Positions 13,301 through 26,454 of a stretch of 64,000 nt of DNA are shown in pieces. The notes beneath the pieces are model-generated. The model saw only the letters and a list, made by a program, of their open reading frames with translations. It made no database searches and was not told where the DNA came from. Source of the stretch: Phoebastria nigripes (taxonomy: Eukaryota > Chordata > Aves > Procellariiformes > Diomedeidae); NCBI GenBank assembly GCA_035582835.1, contig JAYKAV010002541.1, forward strand, positions 63,552 to 127,551, read 5' to 3'. A program made the translations under genes and the position numbers. Positions within the stretch are counted from its first letter, which is position 1. Each line of letters begins with the position of its first letter.

Positions 13301-14461
13301 TCCTTGATTCTTCTGCAGTGCTTAAAACTTGGTGCCAGTCTTCCCAACCTCAGCCAGGAGTCTCTGACTTCTTCCACCTCATCTGTTCCACCTGCCAGCT
13401 CCTTGACTTCTTGCACTGTATCCTGCTGCTGAACAAGGATAATATATTTCTCCCGCACTGGCTGTATTTATATAAGGGCAGCAAAGGTTTTGTAAAGAGT
13501 AGATGCTAGTATGAAGTGGAGAAAATCTCTTTAAGTCTGGACTGCAGGAGGTTGGAGGATGGTCAGTTCTTACGGATTGAGAGACTGCAAGTCTCTGGCT
13601 ATGTGAATTGTAGATTGGAGGACAGGCAGAAAGAACCTTTTTCTGTCTGCAGAAGAACCATCTCTGTGGTGTATGTCTGTGCTATCTGAGCTACCTGAAC
13701 TAGCTGGCAAAATCTGCAGTAGTAAAATTAAAGGGATGATAGCACCACACCACCTCTAGGGTAGTTGTCAGTAAATTGAGAACAGATCTGCCATACTAGC
13801 ACAAAGCCCGAACTACGCACTGTTCTCCTCTAACTATCAGGTTAGGGAGGTGATGCTGATTTTCAAGAACAGTTCATTAACCAAAATAAACTTAGAATCA
13901 AACAATCCAGTTCTCTAGCTTGTGAGTACTAGCTGCTTAGGAATTCCTAGCCTATTTGACTGCAGCTACATACGCAGTAAGGAATTGTATTACTTTAGCA
14001 ATGCAAGGATAGGGAGAATAGTACTGGTGTCTCAGCTGTGGAAGCTTGTGTCTGGAAGGCAGTATCTGTCACTGGAAGTGGAGTTTTTTCCTGTAAATTT
14101 CCTGTGCCGGAGTGTGGACTGCCTTGTTTGTTCATTGTGCGTGCTAGCCCAGGAAACATTCAATGTTTGCTCTAATCTGACATGCGGTTTTGGCTTCCAG
14201 AGTTCAGAATTGAAGGATATACAGTATTGCTAGAAAGACATCATGTCCCATAATGTTTTATAGCAATTTATGTCTTTGACATAGAGGAAAATCTGTAGTG
14301 CAGGATTTGATTTTCAGATCTTTGCATCTATACGGTCTTCTTGCTTATTTCTGTTAGAAGAGATTACAAAGAGATCTCTCAGTTGTTGAGGTAACATGTA
14401 CAGAGTAAAAGAGAATCAGCTGTGGGCATGCACGTTTGTGACCTAACTTTTGCAAGCTAAG

Positions 14462-14571
14462 GATTTGCCTGCGGAATGCAGGAATGCGATCTGCATGTGT
14501 GTGTGTTTAAATGTAACATATATATGTGCGTGTGTGTATATATAAAAAAAAAAAAAAAAAAGATTTGCCTG
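14462..14571 (+). mobile_element. Short poly(A)-tailed insertion with 10-bp direct repeats
   Basis: The 10-mer gatttgcctg occurs at 14462-14471 and again at 14562-14571, exactly flanking a 90-bp segment. That segment ends in 18 consecutive A residues (14544-14561) and contains TG/TA dinucleotide runs. A direct repeat abutting the outer edge of an A-tail is the usual signature of target-primed retroposition. The inserted body is too short and repetitive to name. A chance 10-bp repeat beside a microsatellite is the alternative. Confidence 0.45.
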
Positions 14572-16785
14572 TTTCTTCTGGGCTTTCATATCCTAGAGGT
14601 GTGTGACATTACTTGAATTGGTGCTTGTACGTAATGCCAAAACAGCATCTAGAATTGCAAAATTTAAGCACTAAATTGAAAGATTCAGCACTTTGAGTCT
14701 CTTGTTACACTTGATACTAAATCAAATTTGAAAGATTAAGTTCACAATAACCTTAAACAGGTCCAGGTTTTATTTCTACTTTAAAATGCTAACTGCGTGC
14801 TTGCAGGATTACGTTTCCCTTTGTTCTTTTTAGTAAGACCAGTGTACATGTGGATGATGTGCTTTCACTAAGTTTAGCAGTAAATAAAATGTGTAAAAAA
14901 CAAAGGTAATATTTCCTGTTTCAACATTTCAGTAAAACAAAAGGGAAAAGGGAATTGGATTGATTTCCTGAATGAGCAGGTTGCAGCCGTGTGGTGGATC
15001 TGCCGACTGGACGTAGGCTGAGGGGGAGGGCTCCCGGATGCTGTGTTTACATGTGCTCTGACTCCTTCCTTCTCACTGGTTTATTCACACGATCTTTTTA
15101 GAAGTGGGAAGGTTTTGTCTGAATACTGTTAGATTGTGGCTGCGTACATAACAGAGAACACTGATAACAAGCAACAGATGGCACGCAGATTTCAGTAGGA
15201 AGTCCTGCCTTGTTTTTTTCAGTGCTCACAGGTAAGGAGGTTACATGAACAAATGATAAGGATGGAAGGAGCCTTTCTGTGTGTGTTTGAACAACTGTTG
15301 CTGCAACTCTGATTTGGGCTATACCATGCTGTTTCTAGCTAACAGAGTAGCAAGCGGTGTGATGAAATGGAGATCGCTGTGAGTCAGAAACACAATAAAT
15401 TATACACTGTGTGGCTATGACAGCTCAATAGGAACACCTATGGATGTAAAAAGCATTAGATACTTCTTTGAGCACTGTTGACATGCAATAATTTTTTACC
15501 ACTTTAATGAAAACATAATCAAATGAGCACATAAAACTTGGAGAGGAAAATATTTCTTCTGTACACGAGATAAAACTACACAAATAAATGTGTGCTATTA
15601 AGAGAACAAATTTTATTTTAAATGCAGAGCTTTAAGGTTAAAAATGCAATCTGTGAGTATGAAATTTTTTTTAGGAAGACTCTTATTCTTCTGTGTAGAC
15701 AAGCTTTTCAGTAAAGTGTTTACTAACACAGCAAAAATAGCTTTCTGTTCAAAATACACATAGATGGAATCAGAAGCAAAATTACCATGGTCAGTGGAGA
15801 TTATATATAGCTGTAAGAATATCCTTCTAATTGCATAGTGCATCTTTCTATAATAAATGATTAAAACCCCCTCTAATTTTAGAATATATGTATTTTAGGA
15901 GGACAGAAGTCTCAATTGCTTCTTTCAGGTAGTTCAAAAGTCATACAGTAAGAGATATTCTGGACTTACAATATAACTGATAATATGTGAATTCTAATAA
16001 CACAACACAGTGGTTATTTTGTAATGCTTGTATGATAATCTTAACTCTTAGGAGAAGTATTTTATACTTTCTTTGCATATTGGAGCTTACAAAAACAAAA
16101 AAAAACTTTTAGAAATGTATCTAGAGATGGCTTTAGCAACTGATAAATTGTTCAGCAAAAGGAGTTTATCTCAGTTGATGTGATTGTACTGTGTAGATTT
16201 TTATTTGCGGGTCAATTTCATTAGTGCAAATAAGCTACTTGAAATACTCACAAGATAAACAAAACCCTTTCTAAAAACACAGAAAGATTCAGTATCTCGA
16301 ACACCCAGAAGTCGAAGAGTTAATGATGGGCCTGCACTGGATTCAGTGTATTTGCAGATGTTGCTGTAACCAACTGCTGATTTTTCTCCCATCCTGTCAG
16401 GGAACTCTGCCAGCCATGATTCATGGAATGATTTTTTTGCGCTGAGTAATCTGTGGTTTTTCTTTTTTCCTCTTCCCTCTCCCTTATTTTTACCCTAAAC
16501 TAAAGTCCTATTCATTTCAGCTAAAGGGAGGGGAAGCTTCCAAAGCATTAATACAAAACATTAAATACACTGTGTTTTGAGCAGAGGAATTTTAACAAAC
16601 GTTAAACTTGCAGTAGTTTTACTTGGTCTCAGGCAGAGTAGTCCAGTGCAGAAAAACAGTTTTATAACAGAATCAGCTTTTGGTTTTGCTAGTCATATGG
16701 TGTCATAGTTCTTTTAAGACTTCCGTACTAGTATTGCTAAAGAACATCCAACTTTTGTGCTGATATTATGCCTCCTTTCTCACAG

Positions 16786-16825
16786 ATCGCTCTGAAAGAA
16801 ATAAACCAGACTGCCGCTCTTCAGG
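16786..16825 (+). CDS. SH3D19: SH3D19 putative exon A (40 nt)
   Basis: A good acceptor (cctcctttctcacag) and a strong donor (gtaaga) bound 40 nt. Only one frame joins legally to exon B. It starts in phase 0, gives 13 residues (IALKEINQTAALQ) plus one base, and that base completes an alanine codon with the first two bases of exon B. In the frame giving RSERNKPDCRSS, the canonical donor leads into a stop inside exon B. That frame would work only if the exon ended one base earlier, at a non-GT donor. It lies 28 kb upstream of exon B, so support comes from splice signals and phase alone. It may instead be a non-coding 5' exon or a false call. Confidence 0.5.
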
Positions 16826-17305
16826 GTAAGAACCATATTTCTATATTTATTCTTCCCTTCTTTTCCTTTTTTTCCTTGATTTTTTTCCTTTTATGGGATG
16901 AACTAGGAAATTAGCCAGAAAAATAAAAATGCCATTCTTCTACATCTCTCTTTTGGTAACAGTAATGAAATACCAAAATAACTTTGTGTTAAAGGTGATT
17001 GTTTTATATTCCTTCTGGGCAAAATTTTCCAAGGAATTAACAGGGCTTACTACACTGTAATTGTGTGCACTTACACAAACAAGCTTTTGGATTTTATCAC
17101 GTACAGGGTTTTTTGGTAAAACTGTGGTTTAAGACAAGAAGCCCTCATGACTTTTTCTTCTTTGGACTGTTTACTTCTGTAGCAAGGAAGATAATTCTTG
17201 GTTCAGTCAAGAATAGCAACACTTTATTATTTATTCCATTAACTCTGATCCCATCATACCTAAAGTTTCAAAACTGAGAGAGGGAAACGGACAAGTATTA
17301 AACAA

Positions 17306-17330
17306 AACACACACACGCACACACACAAAC
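17306..17330. repeat. CA dinucleotide microsatellite
   Basis: An interrupted (CA)n run, broken by one CG step. Confidence 0.85.
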
Positions 17331-19389
17331 ATTTTGTGTTTATTTAGAATTTCCATCAGCAATTGCCATGAACTTCTAAGCTATTGATTTGCAAGGCCAC
17401 GTTTTCCCTTAAGCTTCTGAATATTCTGTAGTTCTTATTATCCTCTCTTTTTTAAAAAAAATCTCTTTCTCTTTTGCATTATTTCCAAACTCTCCCTCTC
17501 AATTCTCCACCGGGGAATAGGATCTCGTCCATATCCTGTGGTGGATAATGGGATTTTAATGAAGTAAAGTGATAGAGCAGACCAGCTAACACTGGCTCTC
17601 CCACTCCTTTGTGAAAAGCCTTTCCAATGATGCCCCTGGTGTCCAGCCTTCTGACATGACATGACCTTTTCATTCGATTTTTACAGTCTGATTTTTTTTT
17701 TTTTTTGTTACATTTTTACAGTACAGTGGGGTAACTTTTATAGCTGGAAGAACAGAGGGAACTGTAGCCTCTTCTTATAGCACAGTTGATGTGTTGTATC
17801 TACCATGTGATGTGATGGAAGAGAGGATGCTTTTCCCTTCCCTCCCATATCCACAACAGTGCTGTAGCTGTTTCCAGCAGTGTGTTTAAGTTGCAGGGGA
17901 GTATTGCCTTTGTCTTTGATTACTTATATCTACTTAAAACATCAATCACTATATTTCCTTTTATAATTAAAAATACTTAACTTTTTTTCTTAAAATGATG
18001 CAGTTACAGTCTACATGTTTGAACTTGTATTAGATCCTGTCATATTACAATAATGTCAAATAAATCCAAATCATTATCAAAAGGAAATCTAATTTTATCA
18101 AAATGTTTAGTTTAAGGTCGAAACAGTTTTAGTCTGTTCCCCTTTCTTCTGGCTGGTCCTTCCCATCAGTACCTTTTTGCTCTGGAGTGTATTTTAGAAG
18201 TTCTAATTTGGAACCAAAAGAAGAGTAAAACTTCAGAATTGGAATTTCAAATGTGGACCAGCCCTGACAATAAAACACTGCCCTAAGTTGTCTGGGTTAC
18301 AGATTCCAAATTCTCATGTGGAAGGCACAGAGAAATTTACAGTATAATGTAGGTGGCTTATAATGTTGAGAAAAATGCAGCTTTCAATGGTCTTTCATTC
18401 CTGTCAGTAGTGCATGTGCTTTCTAACCATATCTATGTATCTTTTGCCCCCTTCTCAATCTCACTGGCCATCGTGTCATTATAGTTCTGCTTTCCAGGAT
18501 GAGCTATGAGGAAGAAAAGTCATTGTTTAAAGGGTAGTGTGGTTTTGTGCATGTCTCGCTGCTGCTTCTAGGCTAGAGCAGGAGCAGCCTGCCTTACTTA
18601 GATGATGTACTCTGCTAATTGATACTGCTACACTTTGTGTTTCATCTCTCATTATAGTTGGAAGCATAATCCTGTGGTGACAAATTGCTGGGTGAGATTC
18701 TTATCCCCAGTCTGGCCATATCATGTCTGGGAAAAGAGCTGCAGCTGCATGAAGACCAGAGCCCCTTGCTGTAAGAACTGAGGGAAAACTAAATAGTGAA
18801 GTATGCAAGACTTAATTAAAGTGCAAAGCACACTTCTCTTGTAACATGGCCAGCATTTCAGAGCTGTTTGAGTTCCATTGGGGACAGTTTTATGGCTTAT
18901 GCCATTTTATGATGACCTACTACACCCATGACACTTTCCTCTTTGGGGGCAGCTCATGACAAGGGAAAGAGAAAATACAATGGCTCAAAGGCATCTTGTC
19001 TACTTTTTCCTTAAGCTGCATGTTGTGGGATGCATCTCTTAAAAGCGCAACATACCATCCCTCTCATCATCTGAAGTGGAACAAAAATGACCGTGCAGGT
19101 CTTTGTACTTGGACTCAAGGTCTAGTAACAAGAATTTCTGCACTAGAATTACTATAAAATAATGGAGGTGGACATGGGGATACTAGCTGACCAGATGAAG
19201 ACATATGCAATGAGCCTTAAGAAAGGTAGATATCCTAAGATGAACTAGTAGGCATAGATGTTTCCAAGAGAGAGGCAGAGAAGTAGAAGTTTATTTCATG
19301 CAAAGCCCTGGTGAGATCTTGCCCAGAAGTCTGTCCAGTCTAATCACAAATGTGGAACACTGGGATAAGAAGAGACAAAAAAAACCCCA

Positions 19390-19404
19390 ACCACCACCAC
19401 CACC
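19390..19404. repeat. ACC trinucleotide repeat
   Basis: About four to five ACC units preceded by an A run and a CCCC block and followed by a TCC-rich stretch. Confidence 0.7.
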
Positions 19405-20337
19405 TTCTCCTCCTCAGGCTCTGTAAGGTGAAGTTTTAGTCTGGAACATGATCAGCTTAATAAAAAGATCACATGACAATATTTCTTGTGATTGCAGAGG
19501 TCTAAAGCTTGTCCTTTCCAACACCATGTTCTTACATGTTTCTGTGTCTGTGTATTTCTAGATCAGCTTGTGCTTGAGTCTTCACAGTATTAGGGATGAA
19601 GAGCTCATATACAATGAAACAGGAACAGTTTTAAAACATAGCTCAGACACAATTCATTTGCAATGAGAAGCATATAAAAACTGTTCTAGATAGAACAGTA
19701 TATAAATGGTCTTTAATATAGTTCCTTTTATTATAGGATGACGCCATTTAGATAATGCAGGGTGAAGCATATTTATAGCGGTATCAGGAACTCTGACAAA
19801 TATTCTGGTTTTGTTACTAGCCTATCAAATGTTTTGTATGGGAGAAATCCTACAGGAAGGTGGAGTATTCTGAGTGGTAATATTGGGATCTAGCATGACA
19901 CTGGGAAGAAATTTGGGCAGTGGATGAACCATAGGTTCATAGGTAATGGTTTAAAAGGAGGGAAACAGATACTAGGTAATGCTTACAAAATGTGCATTAA
20001 TACACTATCTTTTGCCTCTTTTGGCAATTAGCAACCACCTGCCGCGCAGGAGAGTTTAGATAAAGTGAGGAGTAGCAGAACAGGGCCTGTGGATATCTTT
20101 TTCATGTACCGCTCTGCACTGATTTTTTTGTTAAATATTAGCACATTAGTAAGATCAAAACAGATGTTCCCTGAATCCAAATAATACCTATTGCTATGTT
20201 AAATTTTTATCAAGAGACATTTAATTTCATGACCTAATATTAACCATCCTTCAATTGTTATATTTCAGACAGTATTAAAAATATATCTATACTGGCAACA
20301 GTGATCTGTAATTATCATTATTTCTTGATTTTTACTG

Positions 20338-20382
20338 TCAGGTCATGCACTGTTGGCTGTGATAGCTTCAGGTCATGCACTG
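20338..20382. repeat. 15-bp direct repeat, 30 bp apart
   Basis: tcaggtcatgcactg occurs at 20338-20352 and 20368-20382. This is a local duplication without gene context. Confidence 0.75.
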
Positions 20383-21799
20383 CTGTAACACAGGTCAATG
20401 AGGTCAAAAGAAGTAGACCCTTTAGTCTTATGCCTCTAAATGTTTTCAAACTGAAAATTATATGATAGTAATAGAATAGAAGATTTCAGGCAACCACATA
20501 TTTGCAGTTAATCCCTGCACATGAGTAAAGCTCATAGAAGGAACTTGATTAATTTCATTATGCTTTTTTTTTTTTTCCTTTGGGGTAAGGATTATGGATC
20601 AAAAAACCCTGAAACACAGTCTTGTAATGTGATATAATTCATTGTAGTTGCCTTGACCTTGGAGATGGGAGGATGAAGGTAGCTAAACACTGCAACAATT
20701 TATTGAGAGATTTAGTAGCATATCAATCACTTGAAGTTGAGTAAGAGATTTTGATTTTTAAAATCTAGGAGTCTACTGTGAAAGCTGTTTTACTGGCATA
20801 TAGTCTGCCTGCTGATTGTAATGTGTTAAAGTTCTTTTACAGCTGGTTGCTTTCATTTGATTGAACTAAATTGGGCTTTTTTATTTAAAATACATCAAGT
20901 CAACAATACAAATAGACACAACCCTTCTTTTGTTCCTTTATAAAGAAGCACTTGAAGTGGCTGATCAAAGGGGCTACAGATCCCTTTAGTGAGGATCTGG
21001 TAAATCAAGCTATCATTTTTATGAATGGTATTTTGTATCTTACTTTGGTTTTAGGTTTTTTTATGTAGCAGAATTCCATTAGTGAAAGCTTCTCTGCATT
21101 TCTATTTCCTCTGCTATATAATGTTGATCTTGTGAAATTGTGTTTAATAAATATTACAGTAATGGTCTGACTATATCTTAAGAATGTGTTTTCCCAGATC
21201 ATCTGTGAAGCCTGAAAGACACCTTTTAATTAAGATCTTAAATCTTTAACAGAGCATGAAGGGAGTCTTAAGGCACAGGCCTGAGAATGTAGTGGAACTA
21301 TCCTCACTTTATAGTTAAACCGATGTGCTTTAACGAATCAATATGCTTTGAGGTCTTGAGAAAACAGACAGTAAGAGGATTTTCGATGTTGTAACCATTA
21401 CGGTCAGCCTGCAGTCAGTCATTTAATAATTCCAGCTTTGCATATCTGAAGGGGAATATGAGAGTCCTTCCTTCTGCTGCAGAAATCTTGCTAGCTCCTA
21501 ACCCCTGAAGGCTGGACTTCTAGTTTGAAGCCTCTCACAAATTGCTGCTGACATTTGTGCATGTAACAACTTGTTTTGTCCTCGGGAGTATTTTCACTAC
21601 TAATTTTGTAGGTCACTTAACAGATTTTGTGTATTTGAGGTAAATTTAAAATCCAGGGTACTGTATTGGAATTGGGCATTGAAAAGAGTGAGAGGTGCTC
21701 TTGTAACCCTACCGAAGACTTCTACTTCTGTCTTGTGCCTTAGTCAAATGGGCAGTGTGGAGAGACTTCTGATGCTACTGCTGCTTCTGTACTGAGAAA

Positions 21800-21960
21800 G
21801 CACAGAATGGTGGAAATGTTGGTGGGAAGGGACCTCTGCAGGTCATGTAGTCAAACATCTTGCTCATAGTGGGAAGATGCTAACACTAGATCAGGCCAAT
21901 GATGTCTTTTTCTAGCCAAGTCTTGAAAAACTCCCAGGAGAGAGAGATTGAGCTGACTTA
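21800..21960 (-). mobile_element. CR1 LINE fragment, antisense
   Basis: The + strand shows decayed antisense CR1 landmarks in order: cacagaatggtggaaatg, ggaagggacctctgcaggtc, the 'agtc..ac..cttgctca' block, 'aactagatcaggcca'-like text, and 'ccaagtcttgaaaaactccc'. The fragment is shorter and more diverged than the copy at 3773-4165 and covers only the terminal part of the family. Ends are approximate. Confidence 0.7.
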
Positions 21961-22693
21961 TTTTCAGCCCACTTATAGGCTGCTTGTCTGTCTCGTACTA
22001 ACTCGATTTCCAAATGATGATGCTGTGGGAGACAGTGTCAAAAGAACCAGTCTAAATCTAGTTCTTTAGTTCAAACACTGGACTACTTAATACCTAGAAG
22101 GACCAGATTCATTCCCACAAGCATCCTGAAATATAGTTTTTCATTGCTGTCATTCAAAAGCCTTGTATTGTCCACTGGCAACGTCTGCATTAGCTTGTCA
22201 ATGCAGCTGTTCCACACAGGAAAATTTCAGGCTTTTGCCCATCCAGCCAGTGTTACAGGCTGTAATACAGATCTGAAGTTTGAGACTTTGAACCTTGCTG
22301 ACACTCCATCTGAAAGGAAAGGGTTGTGTGTAGAAGAAAGAACAAATGTTGGGGATGGCACTTGTTTTACTGTTACATTCTTATTCTTTATATTTAGCTT
22401 TTAAGATTTTTAAGGCTAGGGAGTAGCAGGTTACTCTTAGTCTAAGCATACTTCTAGCTTGTGAGAAGAGGAATGTTCTGCTTTTGTACACTCCCGAAGG
22501 TCAGAAGTTGATGTAAGAAAAAGTACGTAGTCTCCTTCCCAAACCCTTGGGGTGCACTCTCACAATTGCCCTGAGCTGAGCTAAGCCTGTGCCACTCCAG
22601 AAGGAGGGATCTCATTTCCTCCTTTGGGCTGTTATCAGTGCTCATGTGGTTAGTTGGATCAGAAGGCTGATCTCCAGGGAAAAAAACAGCTGT

Positions 22694-22812
22694 GTCTCCA
22701 CTTCACAGGTGAAGCAGGTTCAGCAGAGGGGGGCAGAGTGATTTCTTGCAAGTCACACAATAAATCAATGGCAGAGCTGGAAGCAGGGGCTCGGTGTTGT
22801 GACTTTTCTTGT
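22694..22812 (-). repeat. MIR-like ancient SINE fragment, antisense
   Basis: The + strand reads tccacttcacaggtgaagc, then cagagtgatttcttgcaagt, then cacacaataaatcaatggc and agagctggaagcagg. This follows the antisense MIR core order: 'ttacagatgaggaaactgaggc', 'cagag', 'gacttgcccaaggtcacac', 'agtggcagagctggga'. The match is decayed but collinear over more than 100 bp. Ends are approximate. Confidence 0.6.
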
Positions 22813-24907
22813 TGGTATCTAAAAAGTAGGATCATGTGGCTTCATCTTTTTTGTTCTGAGAGCTAAATTTTGGGCTCAGTCACTCAGAGCATGGTGCAAT
22901 CCCAGTGGTGAAACTTGAGATTGGAATCTGCTTATGTGTCTTTCTTTTGTTTATCATGTGTTTCTGGTCAGCAGCACGTGCTGTGCACATCAGAAATGTT
23001 CCTCCCAGGAGTACAATAAGCTGGAGCAATTTTGTGCAGCATATTTCTTTGACAGCTTCTTTGCCACAATAAATCATTATGTTTAATTTATTCTTTGCAA
23101 TGTTAATTTTCCCTGCTCGGTTTGTACTTATCTGTGAATGAGAAAAAAAATCACAGGTAGAGCAGAGGAATAAATGGCAGATGGGTTCAGCTTAGTTGTT
23201 GGCAATTAGGGATCGTGTGGGTATCTAGAGCCTGTTGCTGCGGGTGTTTGTGTTAATGCTGCCAATTCATCACTGTTGCGTTGGGGATTTTTGGCTATTC
23301 ATCTCACAGATAGTGGTAAAGAGTTATTGTGAAGGGCACATCCTAGCCAGCCTTCCAGATTCCTTATTCCTAAACAGAGAAGAGGGATTTGTTTTAATAA
23401 AAGAGCGTTCTGTTCCTGGTTTCTGCAAAGGGAATTTTGAAGGACTGTTTGCTTTGGTGCCCTGAACAACTCCTTCAGTTGTCTGGGCTGCTCTCCGGTG
23501 CTTATGCTAATTCATAATGGAAAATAATGCTGAGAATGAGATGGTTGTTGAAGGAATAAAGAGAAAAAGGTTCACCCTCCTTCTTCACTGAAAGAATTTC
23601 AGTGCTTCTTTGGGCATCTTGTGTACATGAGCAAGTTTCACTGTCTCATCACCTTTCGGAGGAGACTCCTATAGAAGGTACTGAGGACCATCCGTACACA
23701 AGGCCACTCTCCTTGTGCATTAGGAGAATTGTCTGAGGCATAAACAACCATGATAGACCTTAGTTTTAGAAAAGGTGGTTTCAGGAAGCACACAATTACA
23801 CATCACAGTTTTTTTAATCATGGAGCTTTCCTTTTAAAGGTCATTTTGAGAAGATTTCACTTTTTCCCTATAAAATGGCAATAATTCTCTTTAAAACAAC
23901 CATATGGCTTTGTCTTTTAACCCTGCTCTGAGGTAGATGGAAGATGTGGGGAGAACTGGAATTCTCTGTTTATAAGTGACATGTGATGGGCCAAATTAAT
24001 CAGTCATGGTTATAATTCTGCTTCTTTATGATTATTCTTTTTTCTTCCCAAGACATTTCAATGACAAATAGCACATGAAATTCATCTGGTGGATGGGAAA
24101 GAGGGCCGGAAGAGAATTCTTTCTAAAGGTATTTGTAATAGTCTCAAAGAAAACAGAGAAGGAGGAGGAGCTGCTAAGGGAAGCCTATGGGATATGTGTC
24201 AGGGCTGAGGTGGCAGACTCAGCAGGTTGTAAAGTTCCAGCTCAGAAGTAGTAGTAGTAGTTCGGTTCTCTCTGAAAGAATTTCATGTTGATATTTTAAG
24301 AGTGCTGTAGCTGATACTTGAGCTTTGGTTTATTTCCCTAAGGATTTGTGTAGGTTTCTTTCTAGGCTCAGGTCAGTATCTACATTTTCCTTCACCTCTG
24401 GAATTTGAGTGGGAGAAATCAGTTTGCAGTTATATTGTGTTGGTTTCCACGGCCTCTTACTCTGATGTGCACAAGAGAGAAGAGATTGTTACTTCTTCCT
24501 TTTTTTTTGTTCTCTTTTTCTGTACTGCTCACCTACTTTGTCATTTCATTGTAAGTTATTCTTTGATGTCTGCAGGTCATTCTAGTATAGGTAATCGGTT
24601 ACCTTAGGTAGCATCTGATTTGGCAGGTTGAACATTGAAATGATTGATCAAGTACTCTTTCAAATCATGTTACAGTTGCATCCTCACTACATCATGGGGG
24701 AAAAATATTCCTAGTGAGGTCTGTCACATGGATAGTTTCTTCCTTCTTACTGTATTTCTGTCCGATGCTTGCTATGCAGTTTGCACAGCTGTACTTTAGG
24801 CTCTGATCCTGTCATTTGCGAGACATTGCATTTCTGATTTTGCTACAAAATTTCTCTTTTCAAAAGCAGTATTTTGCTCAGTGCAGGTATAACCATTTGA
24901 ATTTAGG

Positions 24908-25000
24908 CCATGTTTACGTACGGGATTTATCCTAGTTTTGGCCATCTGTGACAAACCACAGGCTGAACTGAGCTAGTACTAGCCCTTAGTGTAGACAAGG
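24908..25000. repeat. Possible MITE remnant with imperfect terminal inverted repeats
   Basis: The left end ccatgtttacgtacggg (24908-24924) is an imperfect match to the reverse complement of the right end cccttagtgtagacaagg (24983-25000). The 'catgtctacactag' type of terminus is one I associate with short non-autonomous DNA transposons in sauropsid genomes; that association is recollection, not tested. Total length is about 93 bp. Confidence 0.35.
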
Positions 25001-26454
25001 ATGAGCTGCTTTTGCATCTGTTTCCAACTACTTCAACTTCAGGAAGAGAACTAAGATTCAGTGGTGCAAAAAGTCATGTTGCCTGTTCCCTTGGAGGCTA
25101 CAACTAAGGCAGGTCACAGGCAGGTCCCTTGCTACAGAGGACTGAAATTAGACCACACAACCCTAAATGTGGAAAGTATTAATGTAAGTATGGTCTTTAT
25201 AAGTATGCGTAGCCACATCTTAATCTTGGGAGACGAGAGGTTTGTCATCTGTTCTGGGTATAGTGGACATTCCCATCTCCTGAGGCTTGAGGCAAAGGTT
25301 GACTTCTAATTAAAGAGAAGGTCCAAATCTAATCATAGTGTTCCTACCACAAACAATAATTACTTTGTTAAATCTCTCTTTTGATCTACAACATAATATC
25401 TAGTTCAAGCAAAAGAAGTACATCAGGATCTCGTGTTATATTAAGCAATATTTTTGCTTGGAATAAATGCTTAGTGGAAAGAAATAGCTTTGGTTTTACT
25501 ATTATAATTCTATTCCATATTGTCTGTACTTCTGCTTCCCCATCCCCTCACACACCGGCATCTAGTATTAATACAGTACTAGTTCAAACAATCCTGATAT
25601 CGTTTTATGATTGGACCAGTTCAGGAAGTTTCCCTTTCTCCCAAGACCACAGTTTCTTTTGGGCAACTCCTTTTAAGACCATTGTGTTGTTTTATTACCT
25701 TGTTTCCACTGCCCCTTCTGAAATACTAGGTCCATGAATAGCTAAAATCATGTAGTGCTCCTGACAGGAGAAGGTTGGACAGCTAGGAAGGAAGAGAACA
25801 GTATCATGGGACAAGTGCAGTAATCACAGCTGCAGGAGAGGCTTTCTCACCACACCTTACTGGTGTGTAGGTCAGAAGATTATTTGCATTACTGCACGAT
25901 CTATCTTCTTCCTTCTGAGGCTGTTGGCAAGGAAATGTGTTCTGTTAAATGAACATTTTACAGTGTGAACAGACTACCAATGCTTTCTGTTAATAACAGC
26001 ATTTTTTTTTCCATATAGGACAGATCTGAAATGATGACACAGTTCTCTGTATTTCCTTTAATTACTGTTCCCATGCTGTCTTTTGTAGTTTTTTTCAATT
26101 ATGTCTGTTAGTATTTGAATTGACAAAATGCGCTTCTTAGTGCAGTAACTGTCTTGCTGCAGGTGCTAAACAGGTATTTTGCTTAGTGTAATACAGATGT
26201 ACTTGAATGGCGGTATAAAACAAAATCATTACTGTTCTTGGAGGGTGTAAAATAGAAATTGCCAAGATTATTTTCACATTAAAAAAAAAAATCAGGATTT
26301 TCAAATGTCTTTAAAAAGTAAACAACCCAAGATTTGTCCTTTATCTTAAGATTTATCTTATTAGAACAACTGAAGTAACTGGAAAAAAATGGCAAAGCTT
26401 TCAGACAGGCCATCTCCTTCCATGCTGAAAGACAACTAAGGGTGTAAAAATGGC

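Larger units (their letters stand above)
1..16785. other. Upstream intron or 5' flank of SH3D19, mostly non-coding
   Basis: This is AT-rich sequence with scattered short open frames showing no domain, no splice-consistent chaining and no CpG-rich promoter. It holds a GT-rich start (about 66-140), an ATTT microsatellite with hairpin (2464-2511), a CR1 fragment (3773-4165), an old CR1-type remnant (5120-5400), a candidate alternative exon (7933-8080), a second hairpin (10307-10337) and a poly(A)-tailed insertion (14462-14571), all listed separately. Whether this is intron 1 or intergenic DNA cannot be decided here. Absence of a promoter or initiator near exon A favours intron. Confidence 0.6.

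Noticed and set aside
25381..25737. 118-codon plus-strand open frame
   Set aside because: Serine/phenylalanine-rich with no motif, and no acceptor/donor pair placing it in the gene.
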